From the NCBI GenBank assembly GCA_001189095.1, contig LFCK01000003.1, positions 1 to 53,018 on the forward strand: a stretch of DNA of 53,018 bases, read 5' to 3'. Positions 42,107 to 50,710 of the stretch are shown one piece after another. The notes beneath the pieces are model-generated. The model ran no database searches, was not told where the DNA came from, and worked only from the letters and a program-made list of their open reading frames with translations. A program made the position numbers and the translations under genes. Positions within the stretch are counted from its first letter, which is position 1. Each line of letters starts with the position of its first letter. This DNA is from Parcubacteria bacterium C7867-001 (GTDB taxonomy: Bacteria; Patescibacteria; Paceibacteria; UBA9973; UBA2103).

Positions 42107-43315
42107 GCGGTTGACGAGCAATCGGTCGAAAAGCGCCCGCATGTTCCGCGCGATAAGATCCCAGTCATATTTGAGGAATGCGAGCTTCTTTGCGGTCTCA
42201 CACACCTTCGTAACCTTCTCGGGGTGCAAAAGGATGTCATTCACAGCATTCGCTATCTGTTCAGGCGAATCCTTATCGACGGCCCAGCCAGTGGTCTCCT
42301 GTTCGGGATTCCGTACTTCGTCGAAAAGAAAATCTGCGATACCTCCTTCTTGCGTTGCAATAACCGGAAGCTCAGCAGCCATGGCCTCAACAAATGAATT
42401 ACCCATGCCTTCAGAACGCGAAGGGCGAATGAAGATGTTGCAGGATTTAAGTGCTTTCGGCATTTCGGCATGCCCAATCTGTCCCATGAAATGCACGCGA
42501 GCCTCAACTCCTTCTTTCTTCGCGAGTTCACGAAGCATCGCCTCATCAGGCCCAATGCCATACACGATGAAGTGAATGTTCGCCGGAAGAAGCGCGAGCG
42601 CCTTAATAACGTCATCGGTCGCATTCTTATGCACAAGTCTCGACGTGGTGACGAGAAGAACATCATCGTGAGCAACGCCAAGCTTTTCTCGGATCGCAGT
42701 TCGCTCCTCCGAGGTTATGGTTCCTGCAAAATGCTTGGTGTTGACCGCGTTCGGAATGACTTCAGCGTAACCGGTAAAGCCCATGCGCTTCCCCCACGCA
42801 TCAAGAAAAATCGAGATTGATTGCAAATAATCAGCGCGCGTGAAGCCAGCACGAAAAGGTCCCCGCACGTAGCGCATCATGCCTTCGATTTTCCGGGGAG
42901 AATCACCCTCTTGAAGCGTCAGGAGATATGGAATGTGAGGATACCAACCCTTGAAGATACCTGCCGGAATACCGCACGAATGGGCCATCATCGCCCAGAT
43001 TCCATCAAATCGATACTTTGCATGCAGTCTCCGTGCCGTATATGCGGCAGCTATTTGGTATAGAAATTTATTGAGATGCAGCGGGAAGGTACCGAGGTCG
43101 GTAATGCTGGGATTCTTCGTTGCAAAGCCGATACGATGCACCCTCACATTTCCGATTCGCTCCTCAGCCGGTAGCTGTGTATCAAAACGAAGTGTCACGA
43201 GATGGAACTCAATTTCTTCGGAAGCAATTCGATCGGTAATCTCCTTTATGGCAACCTCGGCCCCACCAATAAACCGCGGGTAATAATTTAACGAAAAGAT
43301 AAGGATGCGCTTCAT
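42104..43315 (-). CDS. GT4-family glycosyltransferase
   Basis: 403 residues. IFSLNYYPRFIGGAEVAIKE, HRIGFATKNPSITDLG, then donor motifs LLVTTSRLVHKNATDDVIKA, VYGIGPDEAMLRELAKKEG and FIRPSRSEGMGNSFVEAMAA followed by ELPVIATQEGGIADF. Its N-terminal half resembles the orphan C-terminal half of the preceding fusion protein (both contain VHRIGF and a LLTL/LVTL strand). It overlaps that gene by 4 nt. Confidence 0.94.
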   Translation of the reverse strand: MKRILIFSLNYYPRFIGGAEVAIKEITDRIASEEIEFHLVTLRFDTQLPAEERIGNVRVHRIGFATKNPSITDLGTFPLHLNKFLYQIAAAYTARRLHAKYRFDGIWAMMAHSCGIPAGIFKGWYPHIPYLLTLQEGDSPRKIEGMMRYVRGPFRAGFTRADYLQSISIFLDAWGKRMGFTGYAEVIPNAVNTKHFAGTITSEERTAIREKLGVAHDDVLLVTTSRLVHKNATDDVIKALALLPANIHFIVYGIGPDEAMLRELAKKEGVEARVHFMGQIGHAEMPKALKSCNIFIRPSRSEGMGNSFVEAMAAELPVIATQEGGIADFLFDEVRNPEQETTGWAVDKDSPEQIANAVNDILLHPEKVTKVCETAKKLAFLKYDWDLIARNMRALFDRLLVNR

Positions 43316-44769
43316 GATGCTCGTCGTTGCTTCGCGAGCACCGTCGAATACGCGAATCGAATTTGATTTGCGAACGCGTCACCCGCACCAAGTGAACGAC
43401 GCGCCTTCATGCGTTCGCGTAGCGAGACCAGCTTCGTTCCCTGCTCTGGTAACGAGGCATATACCTGATCGGTCCTTGAAATAATGAGACGTAGGAAAAG
43501 TCGTTCGTACCAGGAAAGCGTCTGGTCGGCGAGCGTGACCAGAAGCGGCACCAATTTCCCGTGACGAACTGCAAGCGCTGGGAGCGTTCCGTAACTCGCC
43601 ATAAGCGACCACGCGAAGAGATAGCGATGCTTGGCCGCAAGTTCGAAGGCCTTTTCACGCCCGAGGATGGGGAGGAGGTATTTATCGAATGGCGTTCCGA
43701 ATCCAATGCGATGTACCGTTGCATTCGGGATCGCACATGGTGTATCGAGCGCCTCTTTCGTGTGAGCGGCAGTCACAATATCGAAATGAATGTCCGGCAA
43801 CTGCGCCATAAGCGAACAGAGTGCACGTTCAGCGGGCCCTTCGATAGGATGGAATGTTGTTGTGAAAACAAGAACCCGTTTTTCAGAAACCGGTCGCTCG
43901 AGATTTGGAAGCGCTTCTTTAAACGCGTCCACGTATTCGGCGAGCTGCCGCTTCGGCATCCAACCAAGTTCTCGGGCGCGTTTCGTATCAATTATGGACG
44001 CCATGCGGTTGCCCGCACGCTCGGGGAGCATCACGATTTCGCCGCCGAACAGTTCCGCCACCTCCTGAATGGTGAAGGAACGCTCGTTTCCAAGCCCAAA
44101 TTCATCTCCCTCTCCTTTTTCACCAACAAGAACAAGTCCGTCGACGATATCATCGACATGCGTAAAGTTGCGCTGCTGCGTACCCGGAGCAACGACACCG
44201 AGCGGGCGACCGGCGAGCATATTCTGCCGATAAATCTCGATGAGCGTACCCATTGCACCAGCTCGTTCGCGTGGGCCATACACATTATAGAAATAGGTAA
44301 TCGCATAGCGTATGCCGTACCACACGGCATAATTCTTCACCAATTCGGTATTTGCGGCTTTTGTCCATGCATACGGACTCTGATCGCGTCCTGACCCTCC
44401 ATCAGCAAATTTCGTGGACGAGCCAGCGTACACAAGCTTCGCGCCACGACGTCGAACAAATTCAAGGACCGCAAAGGTGCCTGTTTTATTGAGATCCCAG
44501 ACCAATTCGATGTCCTCGAAACTTTTCTCGACGCGGGAGTACTCGCCGAGATGGTAAACGATATCAGGAGACTCGGGCACAAGTTGCTCAATGTCCTTCG
44601 TGTGCCCCTCGCGGTATTCAACGCCAGTAATATGGTTCTCGCGGGTTCCCGCAAAATAGTTATCGACGGAGATGACTCGGTGCCCCTCGCGAGCAAGACG
44701 CTCGCACAAGTTAGAGCCAACAAGTCCGGCGCCGCCGGTAACGAGAATAGTTTTTTGGGTCACGGTCAT
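43312..44769 (-). CDS. fusion of SDR sugar epimerase/dehydratase and a GT4 acceptor domain
   Basis: 485 residues from ATG 44769; a GTG at 44820 is unlikely because it lies before the putative -10. Residues 1-310 form an extended SDR: ILVTGGAGLVGSNLCERLAR, YHLGEYSRVEKS, the catalytic AGSSTKFADGG, QSPYAWTKAANTELVKNY and FYNVYGPRE. Residues 314-485 start RVLVFTTTFHPIEGPAERAL and carry VHRIGFGTPFDKYLLP, the N-terminal Rossmann half of a GT4 enzyme. No donor-sugar half follows; the protein ends and a complete GT4 gene begins. The SDR part may supply the sugar and the appended half may bind the acceptor or dimerise. Function is inferred. Confidence 0.85.
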   Translation of the reverse strand: MTVTQKTILVTGGAGLVGSNLCERLAREGHRVISVDNYFAGTRENHITGVEYREGHTKDIEQLVPESPDIVYHLGEYSRVEKSFEDIELVWDLNKTGTFAVLEFVRRRGAKLVYAGSSTKFADGGSGRDQSPYAWTKAANTELVKNYAVWYGIRYAITYFYNVYGPRERAGAMGTLIEIYRQNMLAGRPLGVVAPGTQQRNFTHVDDIVDGLVLVGEKGEGDEFGLGNERSFTIQEVAELFGGEIVMLPERAGNRMASIIDTKRARELGWMPKRQLAEYVDAFKEALPNLERPVSEKRVLVFTTTFHPIEGPAERALCSLMAQLPDIHFDIVTAAHTKEALDTPCAIPNATVHRIGFGTPFDKYLLPILGREKAFELAAKHRYLFAWSLMASYGTLPALAVRHGKLVPLLVTLADQTLSWYERLFLRLIISRTDQVYASLPEQGTKLVSLRERMKARRSLGAGDAFANQIRFAYSTVLAKQRRAS

Positions 44770-44804
44770 AGTGAGAATACGCGTCGCCTGCTGAAAGACA
44801 AGGA

Positions 44805-44853
44805 ATAGTATAGCGCCCACCCGCGACCTTGGGTTTCAAGGCCGCGGGTGGGC
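44805..44853. promoter_or_regulatory. hairpin and -10 box upstream of the glycan locus
   Basis: GCCCACCCGCG...CGCGGGTGGGC (arms about 44815-44825 and 44843-44853) is a strong stem without a U-run on the minus side. On the minus strand TATACT (about 44810-44805) follows it, some 36 nt before ATG 44769. It is probably the start of the glycan transcript. The hairpin may insulate it from the VirD4-like gene, which ends at 44946. Confidence 0.5.
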
Positions 44854-44945
44854 TCTTATGCGTTTATCATGAGCCACAAAGGTTACCTGTCTAACGGTGC
44901 GTCCGCTATCAATAAGAACCTCTGTCCATCGAGGAAGGTTGCGCC

Positions 44946-46775
44946 CTAAATATCTTCCTTAAAGACGTCTTTGAGAACCTCTTCGGGAACCTCAAATGGC
45001 TTCTTTCCCTGACTCTGCTGTGGATTCTGAGGAGGTTGCGGTTCGCGCTTTTCCTGTTTTTGCTGGGGCGGACGTTGATCCTGAGTGCGTTGAGGTTGTT
45101 TCTGCTGCGGCTGCGGTTGACCCTGCGACTTCAGCTGCTGAGGGCGCGGCGGCTGCGGCTTTTCATTTTTGTGACCCGGCGGCAGCTCTGGTTGGGGATC
45201 TGTAATCACCGAACCGAGCACTCCTTTCAGCGCCTGTGTCTGCGTGTCCGCTTTTCGTTCTTTATTCTTCGCAGCACCTTGAGCGAGCGTCTGCACAATC
45301 GCGCGCAAATCCTCTTTCGTCATCGAACTCGAAGGCGGTGGAGCTTTCTGTTCCTGCTGCGGTGGACGCGGACGCTGCTCGTCCGTGCGTGGACGTGGCG
45401 GACGTGAGTCTTGGAAGTCGTTCTTTGGCGCACGCGGACCGTATTCTTTCTTTTTTGGTTTTGGTTCGGCAGGAACATCCTGCTGGCCCTGCTGGAGCTC
45501 AGTGAAAATAGCGTTCTCTATATTTGCGCGCGGCGAAGCGAACTGTTTCCGCGAAGAAGCAATCACTTCGTCTTTATACGAGCGTGGAGGCGGCTCAATC
45601 GGAGGAATAGTGACCGCGGAGAACGGGCGCGAACCGACGCCATCAATCATGAGCGTCAGGTAGATCTGCGCGAATCCAAGATTCACCAAGTCCTCTTTCA
45701 GAAACTCCGGCGTAAATATGGTTTCCAGTATTTCAGCGTCGAACGGACCCACACGGAAACAAACTGTGGTACCGACGTTGCCGAATACGGCCGCACGCAC
45801 CTCCTCTTCCATCTGCTCGACGTACTGGTGCGCGATGATGAGATTGAGATTGTATTTGCGGGCTTCTGAAAGGATTTCGGCAAACGTCTCGTTCGCGAAA
45901 TTCTGGAATTCGTCGACGTAGAAGTAGAACGGCGGTGATTTCTTAAGCGTTACGGGATCGAGGTTTGCTCGCGACATAGCGCCGAGGAAAAGACGCGTCG
46001 TAATCATGGAGCCTAAGAGCTTCATGTTCGTATCGCCCACAAGACCTTTCGAAAGATTCACGATGAGTATCTTTCTTCGGTCCATAAGATCTCGAATATC
46101 GAAGGAGGATTTCTCCTGCCCAATGATGTTGCGAATGAGCGGGTTGCTCGTGAACTGACCTATTTTGTTTTGAATGGCTGGCGTTGCTTCCTGCGTATAA
46201 CGATCGGTATACGTCATGAATTCCTTGATCCAGAAATCCTTCACTACCGGATCCTTGATGTTCTCGACGACCGCTTTGCGGTACACCTTGTCGGTGTACA
46301 TACGATTCACCCCAAGGAGCGTTGCGCCGGGATATTCAAGGAGCGCGAGAAGCGTGTTGGAGAGAATGTATTCCATGCGGGCACTCCACGCATCGACCCA
46401 GATTTTCTTGAAGGTCGCCATGAGTCCCGAGACCACGAGGTGGCGTTTGTCGTAGCCCACGTCCTCCATGACGTTAAAGGCGATCGGGTTTTCGAGATCG
46501 AATGGTGCGAAGTAGACAACGTCATTAATGCGGTCCTGTGGAATGTAACTCAGGAGCGTCTCCACGGCGGAACCGTGCGGATCGATGAAGGCCATGCCTT
46601 CCCCATTGCGAATATCCTGTATGGCCATGTTCTCGAGCAGGGTTGATTTACCCATGCCCGTCTTCCCGATCACGTACATGTGGCGAGAGCGATCCTTTTG
46701 CTTCAAACCGAACGGTACTCGCTTGCCGCGACTATCGGTGGCTGCAAAGTACGTTACCCGATCGGGGTTATCCAT
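44946..46775 (-). CDS. VirD4/TraG-like DNA-translocation ATPase
   Basis: 609 residues. Walker A VIGKTGMGKSTLLENMA at about 35-50, GMAFIDPHGSAVETLL, Walker B FYFYVDEFQNFANETFAEIL and LIIAHQYVEQMEEEVRAAVF are those of type IV coupling-protein and HerA-like ATPases that recognise cargo. There is no N-terminal membrane helix. Residues about 430-609 are a disordered Pro/Gln/Arg/Lys-rich tail (for example KQPQRTQDQRPPQQKQEK), ending in an acidic FEVPEEVLKDVFKEDI. No other secretion genes are adjacent. TATAAT lies 7 nt before the ATG (leaderless). Confidence 0.9.
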   Translation of the reverse strand: MDNPDRVTYFAATDSRGKRVPFGLKQKDRSRHMYVIGKTGMGKSTLLENMAIQDIRNGEGMAFIDPHGSAVETLLSYIPQDRINDVVYFAPFDLENPIAFNVMEDVGYDKRHLVVSGLMATFKKIWVDAWSARMEYILSNTLLALLEYPGATLLGVNRMYTDKVYRKAVVENIKDPVVKDFWIKEFMTYTDRYTQEATPAIQNKIGQFTSNPLIRNIIGQEKSSFDIRDLMDRRKILIVNLSKGLVGDTNMKLLGSMITTRLFLGAMSRANLDPVTLKKSPPFYFYVDEFQNFANETFAEILSEARKYNLNLIIAHQYVEQMEEEVRAAVFGNVGTTVCFRVGPFDAEILETIFTPEFLKEDLVNLGFAQIYLTLMIDGVGSRPFSAVTIPPIEPPPRSYKDEVIASSRKQFASPRANIENAIFTELQQGQQDVPAEPKPKKKEYGPRAPKNDFQDSRPPRPRTDEQRPRPPQQEQKAPPPSSSMTKEDLRAIVQTLAQGAAKNKERKADTQTQALKGVLGSVITDPQPELPPGHKNEKPQPPRPQQLKSQGQPQPQQKQPQRTQDQRPPQQKQEKREPQPPQNPQQSQGKKPFEVPEEVLKDVFKEDI

Positions 46776-46782
46776 GCAGAGT

Positions 46783-46788
46783 ATTATA
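46783..46788 (-). promoter_or_regulatory. -10 box 7 nt before the VirD4-like gene
   Basis: Perfect TATAAT on the minus strand, ACTCTGC, then ATG 46775. The clearest leaderless arrangement in the window. Confidence 0.65.
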
Positions 46789-46802
46789 TCTGATATATCG
46801 CA

Positions 46803-46830
46803 AAACGAAGCGGCACCCCTTGGGTGCCGC
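46803..46830 (-). terminator. terminator after the 72-aa gene
   Basis: AAGCGGCACCC-AAGG-GGTGCCGCTT on the minus strand, followed by CGTTTTGC. Lies between the stop at 46841 and the VirD4 promoter. Confidence 0.75.
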
Positions 46831-46840
46831 TTGAATTCTT

Positions 46841-47059
46841 CTAGGTGACAATCGCCATCGCGCGTTTCTTTGCGAGATAGTAACGATAGACAGTCTTCGC
46901 GTACGAAAGCTGTGGGCCGTCAGTCGACTTTTGGCTCGGATCCCGTTGAAGTGCTTCGACTTCGGTCACCGAGTAATTCCTGATCGCCGCAGCGTACTTT
47001 TCATCGAGCTCCTTAAAACTCAACGTCTTTAGGAGCGCTTCGAGCGCTTGTTGTTCCAT
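46841..47059 (-). CDS. small protein of unknown function (72 aa)
   Basis: ATG 47059 is chosen because GAGGAG lies 6 nt before it (a GTG just upstream is possible). The product is helical and charged: MEQQALEALLKTLSFKELDE, later YAKTVYRYYLAKKRAMAIV. No known family is recognised. It sits between rsmI/membrane-protein genes and the VirD4-like gene and has its own terminator. The good SD contrasts with the leaderless VirD4 gene. Confidence 0.7.
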   Translation of the reverse strand: MEQQALEALLKTLSFKELDEKYAAAIRNYSVTEVEALQRDPSQKSTDGPQLSYAKTVYRYYLAKKRAMAIVT

Positions 47060-47089
47060 CACTCACTCCTCTAGGTTCGACTATCGAGG

Positions 47090-47293
47090 TTATACCACGG
47101 GCGTGGTCATGCTGCTCGTTTCAGGAGAAGGTGCGACTGTGCGCATACGGCGAGCACGCAGCGTAACCGCCACGAGCACAACGAGAAGCCCCAGCACCGG
47201 AACGATATAGGCGCGCCACGAGACAGGAAGACCGATAAACGGCGTAAGCATGATAAGAACCCCGAGGGCAATGAGAGCTGTTTCTCGCGTCAT
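47090..47293 (-). CDS. small two-helix membrane protein (67 aa)
   Basis: Two hydrophobic helices (ALIALGVLIMLTPFIGLPV and AYIVPVLGLLVVLVAVTL) separated by SWR, then a basic cytoplasmic-type tail (RARRMRTVAPSPETSS). No motif beyond that. ATG 47293 lies 9 nt after the rsmI stop, so the two are probably co-transcribed. Function unknown. Confidence 0.7.
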   Translation of the reverse strand: MTRETALIALGVLIMLTPFIGLPVSWRAYIVPVLGLLVVLVAVTLRARRMRTVAPSPETSSMTTPVV

Positions 47294-47302
47294 ATAGAAA
47301 GT

Positions 47303-47989
47303 TTAGCAAGTGGAGACGATGACGACAAACTCGCCGCGCACCTCGCCTTGATGGGTTTTGAAGTAATCGCGCACGTCAGCAGCACTTCCCCGCACCACCG
47401 ACTCATGGAGTTTCGTAAGTTCACGCAACACGCTCACCATCCGATCTTCTGGTAGGAATTCGACGAGCGACTCGAGTGCCTTCTCGATGCGATGCGTCGA
47501 TTCGTAAAAAACGACCGTTCGCTCTTCCTCTGCGATTTCCTTAAAGAGTGTCTGCCGCCCCTTCTTGTGCGGCAAGAATCCAAGGAAGACGAATTGATCG
47601 GTCGGCACACCCGCGATGGAAAGTGCAGCGGCAAGGGCGGAAGGTCCCGGTATCGCTTCTATCGTTACCTCGCCTCCAAGACGCGAGCGCACCTCGGCAA
47701 TGAGTGCGGTTCCGGGATCCGAAATCCCCGGCGTACCAGCGTCAGTCACAAGCGCAACGCGCTTTCCTTCACCAAGTAGCGAAAGAATGCGGGTTGTCGC
47801 ACCTTTTCCGCTCTGTGCATGGAAAATAACGAGTGGTTTTTGTATGTCGTATTTCGCAAGAAGCTTGCTCGAAACACGCGTGTCTTCGCACGCGATGACA
47901 TCCGCGTTCTTGAGCGTCTCAATAGCTCTAAGGGTGATATCCCCGAGATTCCCGATAGGCGTCGCAACGACGGAAAGAGTGCCAGCCAT
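47303..47989 (-). CDS. rsmI: 16S rRNA (cytidine1402-2'-O)-methyltransferase
   Basis: 228 residues. TLSVVATPIGNLGDITLRAI, VIACEDTRVSSKLLAKYDI, VALVTDAGTPGISDPG and AIPGPSALAAALSIAGVPTD are the tetrapyrrole-methylase-fold signatures of RsmI. The enzyme 2'-O-methylates C1402 in the decoding site. In the 16S gene of this window the 1402 region (CACCGCCCGTCA) is preserved although A1396 appears as U. It is shorter than the E. coli enzyme (about 286), lacking the C-terminal extension. Divergent from mpl with a short intergenic region. Confidence 0.95.
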   Translation of the reverse strand: MAGTLSVVATPIGNLGDITLRAIETLKNADVIACEDTRVSSKLLAKYDIQKPLVIFHAQSGKGATTRILSLLGEGKRVALVTDAGTPGISDPGTALIAEVRSRLGGEVTIEAIPGPSALAAALSIAGVPTDQFVFLGFLPHKKGRQTLFKEIAEEERTVVFYESTHRIEKALESLVEFLPEDRMVSVLRELTKLHESVVRGSAADVRDYFKTHQGEVRGEFVVIVSTC

Positions 47990-48038
47990 TGAGGCGAGCG
48001 TAGCACCCTAGGGAAAGGCGCGCAAAGCAAGAGCTTGG

Positions 48039-48044
48039 TATGAT
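48039..48044 (+). promoter_or_regulatory. -10 box 10 nt before mpl
   Basis: TATGAT then AGCCAAATAT then ATG 48055. The in-frame ATG at 48040 lies within this box, which favours 48055 as the start. Confidence 0.5.
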
Positions 48045-48054
48045 AGCCAAATAT

Positions 48055-49452
48055 ATGGGCAAGCGTATTCATATGATTGGCATGTGCGGGCTCGGCATGA
48101 GCTCGGTCGCTCTCCTTCTTAAGGAGGAAGGAAATACGGTTACCGGCTCCGACGCCGAGTGCTACGGACCGCCGCAAGAAACACTTGCCGTGGCCGGACT
48201 TACCCCACTCCTCCCCTATTCCCCATCAAACATTCCTGCTGATGTAGACGAATTCATCATTGGACGCAATGCAAAACTCGTACGCACAGAAAACGCGGAA
48301 GTGGAAGCGGCGTATCAAACCGGCAAGCCTATCTACTCTTTTCCTGAAGTCCTCGGTCGTCTCACAAAGAATCGCCGCAACGTTGTGGTCGCCGGCTCGT
48401 ACGGGAAATCAACAACAACTGCGCTCTTGGCCCACATCCTTCGTCACGCAGGACTTGATGCCGGTTATTTTGTTGGCGCAGAACCGGTCGCCGACACTCC
48501 GGCAAAAATCGGCACGCATGAACTCTTCGTGCTTGAAGGTGACGAATATCCTTCAGGACATGACGATGCTCGCCCGAAATTCCTCCACCTCCACCCGACC
48601 GACGTCCTTCTCTCTTCTGCGGTGCACGATCACGTGAATGTGTACCCAACGCATGAATCCTACCTTGAAGCATTCCGCCAGCTGCTCGCGCTTGTTCCAG
48701 ACAACGGAACCGTAACCGTGTGCGCGGACCAGCCCGACGCGCTTACCCTCGCACAGGCATCTGGGAAGAACCTCGTTACCTACGGCGTCACGAACGGGAT
48801 GTATGCGGCACGCGATATGAGCTTCGATGGACGTATTTCATTCACCCTTATAAAGGAGGGCGAGCCAGTCATCGCCCTCACGAGCGAACTCCTAGGAAAG
48901 CACAATGTCGAAAATATCGTCGCTGTTTCTGCCTATGTCCTATCACGCAACCTTATGGCACCCGAAGCGCTCGCTGCCGCAGTCGCCGATTTCAAAGGCG
49001 TACGCCGCCGTCTCGATAAAGTCGCGAACTCCTCGATTCCTATGCACGAAGGGTTCGGTTCTTCCTATGAAAAAGCTCGCGCAGCGATAGAGGCGTTGAA
49101 GCTCCACTTCCCGAATCACCGACTCGTCGTAGTCTTCGAGCCGCACACGTTCGGCTGGAGGAACCGCGCAAACCTTCCGTGGTACGACAACGCCTTCGCG
49201 GGCGCAGGACTCGCTTTCATAGCAGCACCCGAAACCCAAGGCGCGACCACGCACGACCAGCTTTCCCATGAAGAAATACTCGAGCGCGCAAAAGCCGCTG
49301 GAGTTGATGCGCGTCCGTACGATGCGAACAACCGAGCATCCGTCCTCGATGCGATCGAACCGAACGACGTCGTGCTCGTCCTCACGTCGGGAGACCTCCA
49401 CGGCTCGCTTCCGTCGCTCGTTCGCGACTTCGAAGAGCGCTTCCCTGCTTAA
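48055..49452 (+). CDS. mpl: UDP-MurNAc:peptide ligase, Mpl-like Mur ligase
   Basis: 465 residues from ATG 48055. MGKRIHMIGMCGLGMSSVAL (Mur N-terminal Rossmann), VVAGSYGKSTTTALLAHIL (ATP P-loop), LEGDEYPSG, SELLGKHNVENIVAVSAYVL and GVRRRLDKV in the central domain, and FEPHTFGWRNR in the C-terminal domain. Mpl joins recovered murein tripeptide to UDP-MurNAc in wall recycling; MurC is a close relative, and the DEYPSG pattern favours Mpl. It is followed after 1 nt by the GNAT-like gene, so the two are translationally coupled. Confidence 0.92.
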   Translation: MGKRIHMIGMCGLGMSSVALLLKEEGNTVTGSDAECYGPPQETLAVAGLTPLLPYSPSNIPADVDEFIIGRNAKLVRTENAEVEAAYQTGKPIYSFPEVLGRLTKNRRNVVVAGSYGKSTTTALLAHILRHAGLDAGYFVGAEPVADTPAKIGTHELFVLEGDEYPSGHDDARPKFLHLHPTDVLLSSAVHDHVNVYPTHESYLEAFRQLLALVPDNGTVTVCADQPDALTLAQASGKNLVTYGVTNGMYAARDMSFDGRISFTLIKEGEPVIALTSELLGKHNVENIVAVSAYVLSRNLMAPEALAAAVADFKGVRRRLDKVANSSIPMHEGFGSSYEKARAAIEALKLHFPNHRLVVVFEPHTFGWRNRANLPWYDNAFAGAGLAFIAAPETQGATTHDQLSHEEILERAKAAGVDARPYDANNRASVLDAIEPNDVVLVLTSGDLHGSLPSLVRDFEERFPA

Positions 49453-49453
49453 T

Positions 49454-50194
49454 ATGCGTATTTATACGAGCGAATTCGCGCACGACTACGGGACGTATTC
49501 GTTCGGCTACACCCTTCACGCGGCACTCGAAGAAAATGACAACCCGAAGCTTCCGTACGAATCCGGCTTCCTTCCCTACTCTGCAAACCCAAACGCCTAC
49601 AACCTCCTCTACATGGCGCGTTCTGTGCGCGTTCCGGTGAAGGAATTCGATCCCTCAAGCGAAAATCGTCGGGTCTTCAAGAAATTCGACGGTCTCGCCA
49701 CTTCTGAGGTCGTTCCACGCGAAGAGCTCGCGAATGACGCTGAATTCCAAAAGCTTTTCCTCGACTACTTCGAGACACGACACGGTAAGAAAATAATGGG
49801 CGAAGAGCGTTTGCAGGGACTCCTTAAAACCGTTCTCCCACTACGAGGCATTCGTTACCGTGACCAAAATGGCGAACTCATTGCCGCTGTCTTCGAGCCT
49901 GCTGGAGAAAACTGGGCTCACTTCTGGTTCCCCGCATATCGCGTTGATTTCATCGGTAAATCGCTCGGGATGTGGCTCATGCTCGATGCTATTCGCCGTG
50001 CAGCAGCAGATGGTCGCGACCACCTCTACCTCGGAACTGCGTATGGAGAGAAGGCGCGCTACAAACTGAATGTTCCCCAACTCGAATTCTGGGACGGCAT
50101 GATGTGGGCGCGCGACGAAGAAGAGCTGAAGCGACGCATGAAAGAAGACGGCGAGCGCGTCAAAGAAGCGGCCAGCCGATTCGCTCTCCGCTAG
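49454..50194 (+). CDS. GNAT-like aminoacyl/acyl transferase, arginyltransferase-like C-terminus
   Basis: 246 residues from ATG 49454, 1 nt after the mpl stop. The C-terminal half has WAHFWFPAYRVDFIGKSLGM, WLMLDAIRRAAADGRDHLYL and GTAYGEKARYKLNVPQLEFW. This resembles the GNAT-fold end of leucyl/arginyl-tRNA-protein transferases (LGYW...YK..F.P). The N-terminal half has YESGFLPYSANPNAYNLLYM and no clear Cys cluster. Coupling to mpl suggests a transfer of an amino acid to a peptidoglycan precursor, as FemAB-type enzymes do, but a protein N-terminal substrate is also possible. Assignment of reaction is inference. Confidence 0.65.
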   Translation: MRIYTSEFAHDYGTYSFGYTLHAALEENDNPKLPYESGFLPYSANPNAYNLLYMARSVRVPVKEFDPSSENRRVFKKFDGLATSEVVPREELANDAEFQKLFLDYFETRHGKKIMGEERLQGLLKTVLPLRGIRYRDQNGELIAAVFEPAGENWAHFWFPAYRVDFIGKSLGMWLMLDAIRRAAADGRDHLYLGTAYGEKARYKLNVPQLEFWDGMMWARDEEELKRRMKEDGERVKEAASRFALR

Positions 50195-50197
50195 GAA

Positions 50198-50692
50198 TTA
50201 CTTGCAATCGATCGCTACCGTCTCGTCCGTGTGCGAGAGCGCACCTTGTGTCGGCGCCACCAACACGAGTTGATAGGGACGGAACGCTACGCGCTTCGGT
50301 TCGCATCCCTTCTCAGGAGCGGTGTGTGTGATGGTAACAACTCGACCCTCTTCGGTGTCCGCGATGCGGGACACAGCAATGCCGTAGCCGTTAGTGGCAT
50401 GCGGACCATCGAATACCGCAAGTACCTCGTGTTTGTCAAAATCAACAACTGGCGGTTTTGCTTTTGGTCCATGGACGATTTCCCATACCGACGCGAGCTC
50501 TTCCGAGTTTCTGAGCCGGTAATTCTTGCGATCAATCGTCTGTGCGGTGCTTGTTCCTTCTGCAAGAACATCCCACGTAACGGGTCCCGTATGGACTGCA
50601 GCACGCTTTTCAGGTTCCTGTTGGGTAAGCAAATATGCACCGAGCGCAATGAGGGCGACACAAGCAAGGAGAATCACGAGTTTCGTTCGCAT
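50198..50692 (-). CDS. PrcB-like lipoprotein/membrane-anchored protein
   Basis: 164 residues from ATG 50692. An N-terminal signal-anchor (KLVILLACVALIALGAYLL) is followed by an extracytoplasmic domain. NSEELASVWEIVHGPKAKPP, FDKHEVLAVFDGPHATNGYG and RVVTITHTAPEKGCEPKRVA fit the PrcB C-terminal domain, found in a treponemal protease complex subunit and in many exported bacterial proteins. TATACT lies 6 nt before the ATG. It is convergent with the GNAT gene, 3 nt apart. Its partner is unknown. Confidence 0.8.
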   Translation of the reverse strand: MRTKLVILLACVALIALGAYLLTQQEPEKRAAVHTGPVTWDVLAEGTSTAQTIDRKNYRLRNSEELASVWEIVHGPKAKPPVVDFDKHEVLAVFDGPHATNGYGIAVSRIADTEEGRVVTITHTAPEKGCEPKRVAFRPYQLVLVAPTQGALSHTDETVAIDCK

Positions 50693-50698
50693 GCCCTC

Positions 50699-50704
50699 AG
50701 TATA
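50699..50704 (-). promoter_or_regulatory. -10 box 6 nt before the PrcB-like gene
   Basis: TATACT then GAGGGC then ATG 50692. GAGGG could alternatively act as a very close SD. Confidence 0.45.
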
Positions 50705-50710
50705 AACGCG

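Noticed and set aside
16373..43315. Recoded UGA (code 25) as in some CPR lineages
   Set aside because: TGA ends genes at the usual place and many genes overlap by ATGA; no in-frame TGA is needed in conserved proteins.
43312..44820. Start of the SDR-GT fusion at the GTG at 44820
   Set aside because: It lies upstream of the TATACT box and inside the hairpin; ATG 44769 gives the normal SDR N-terminus.
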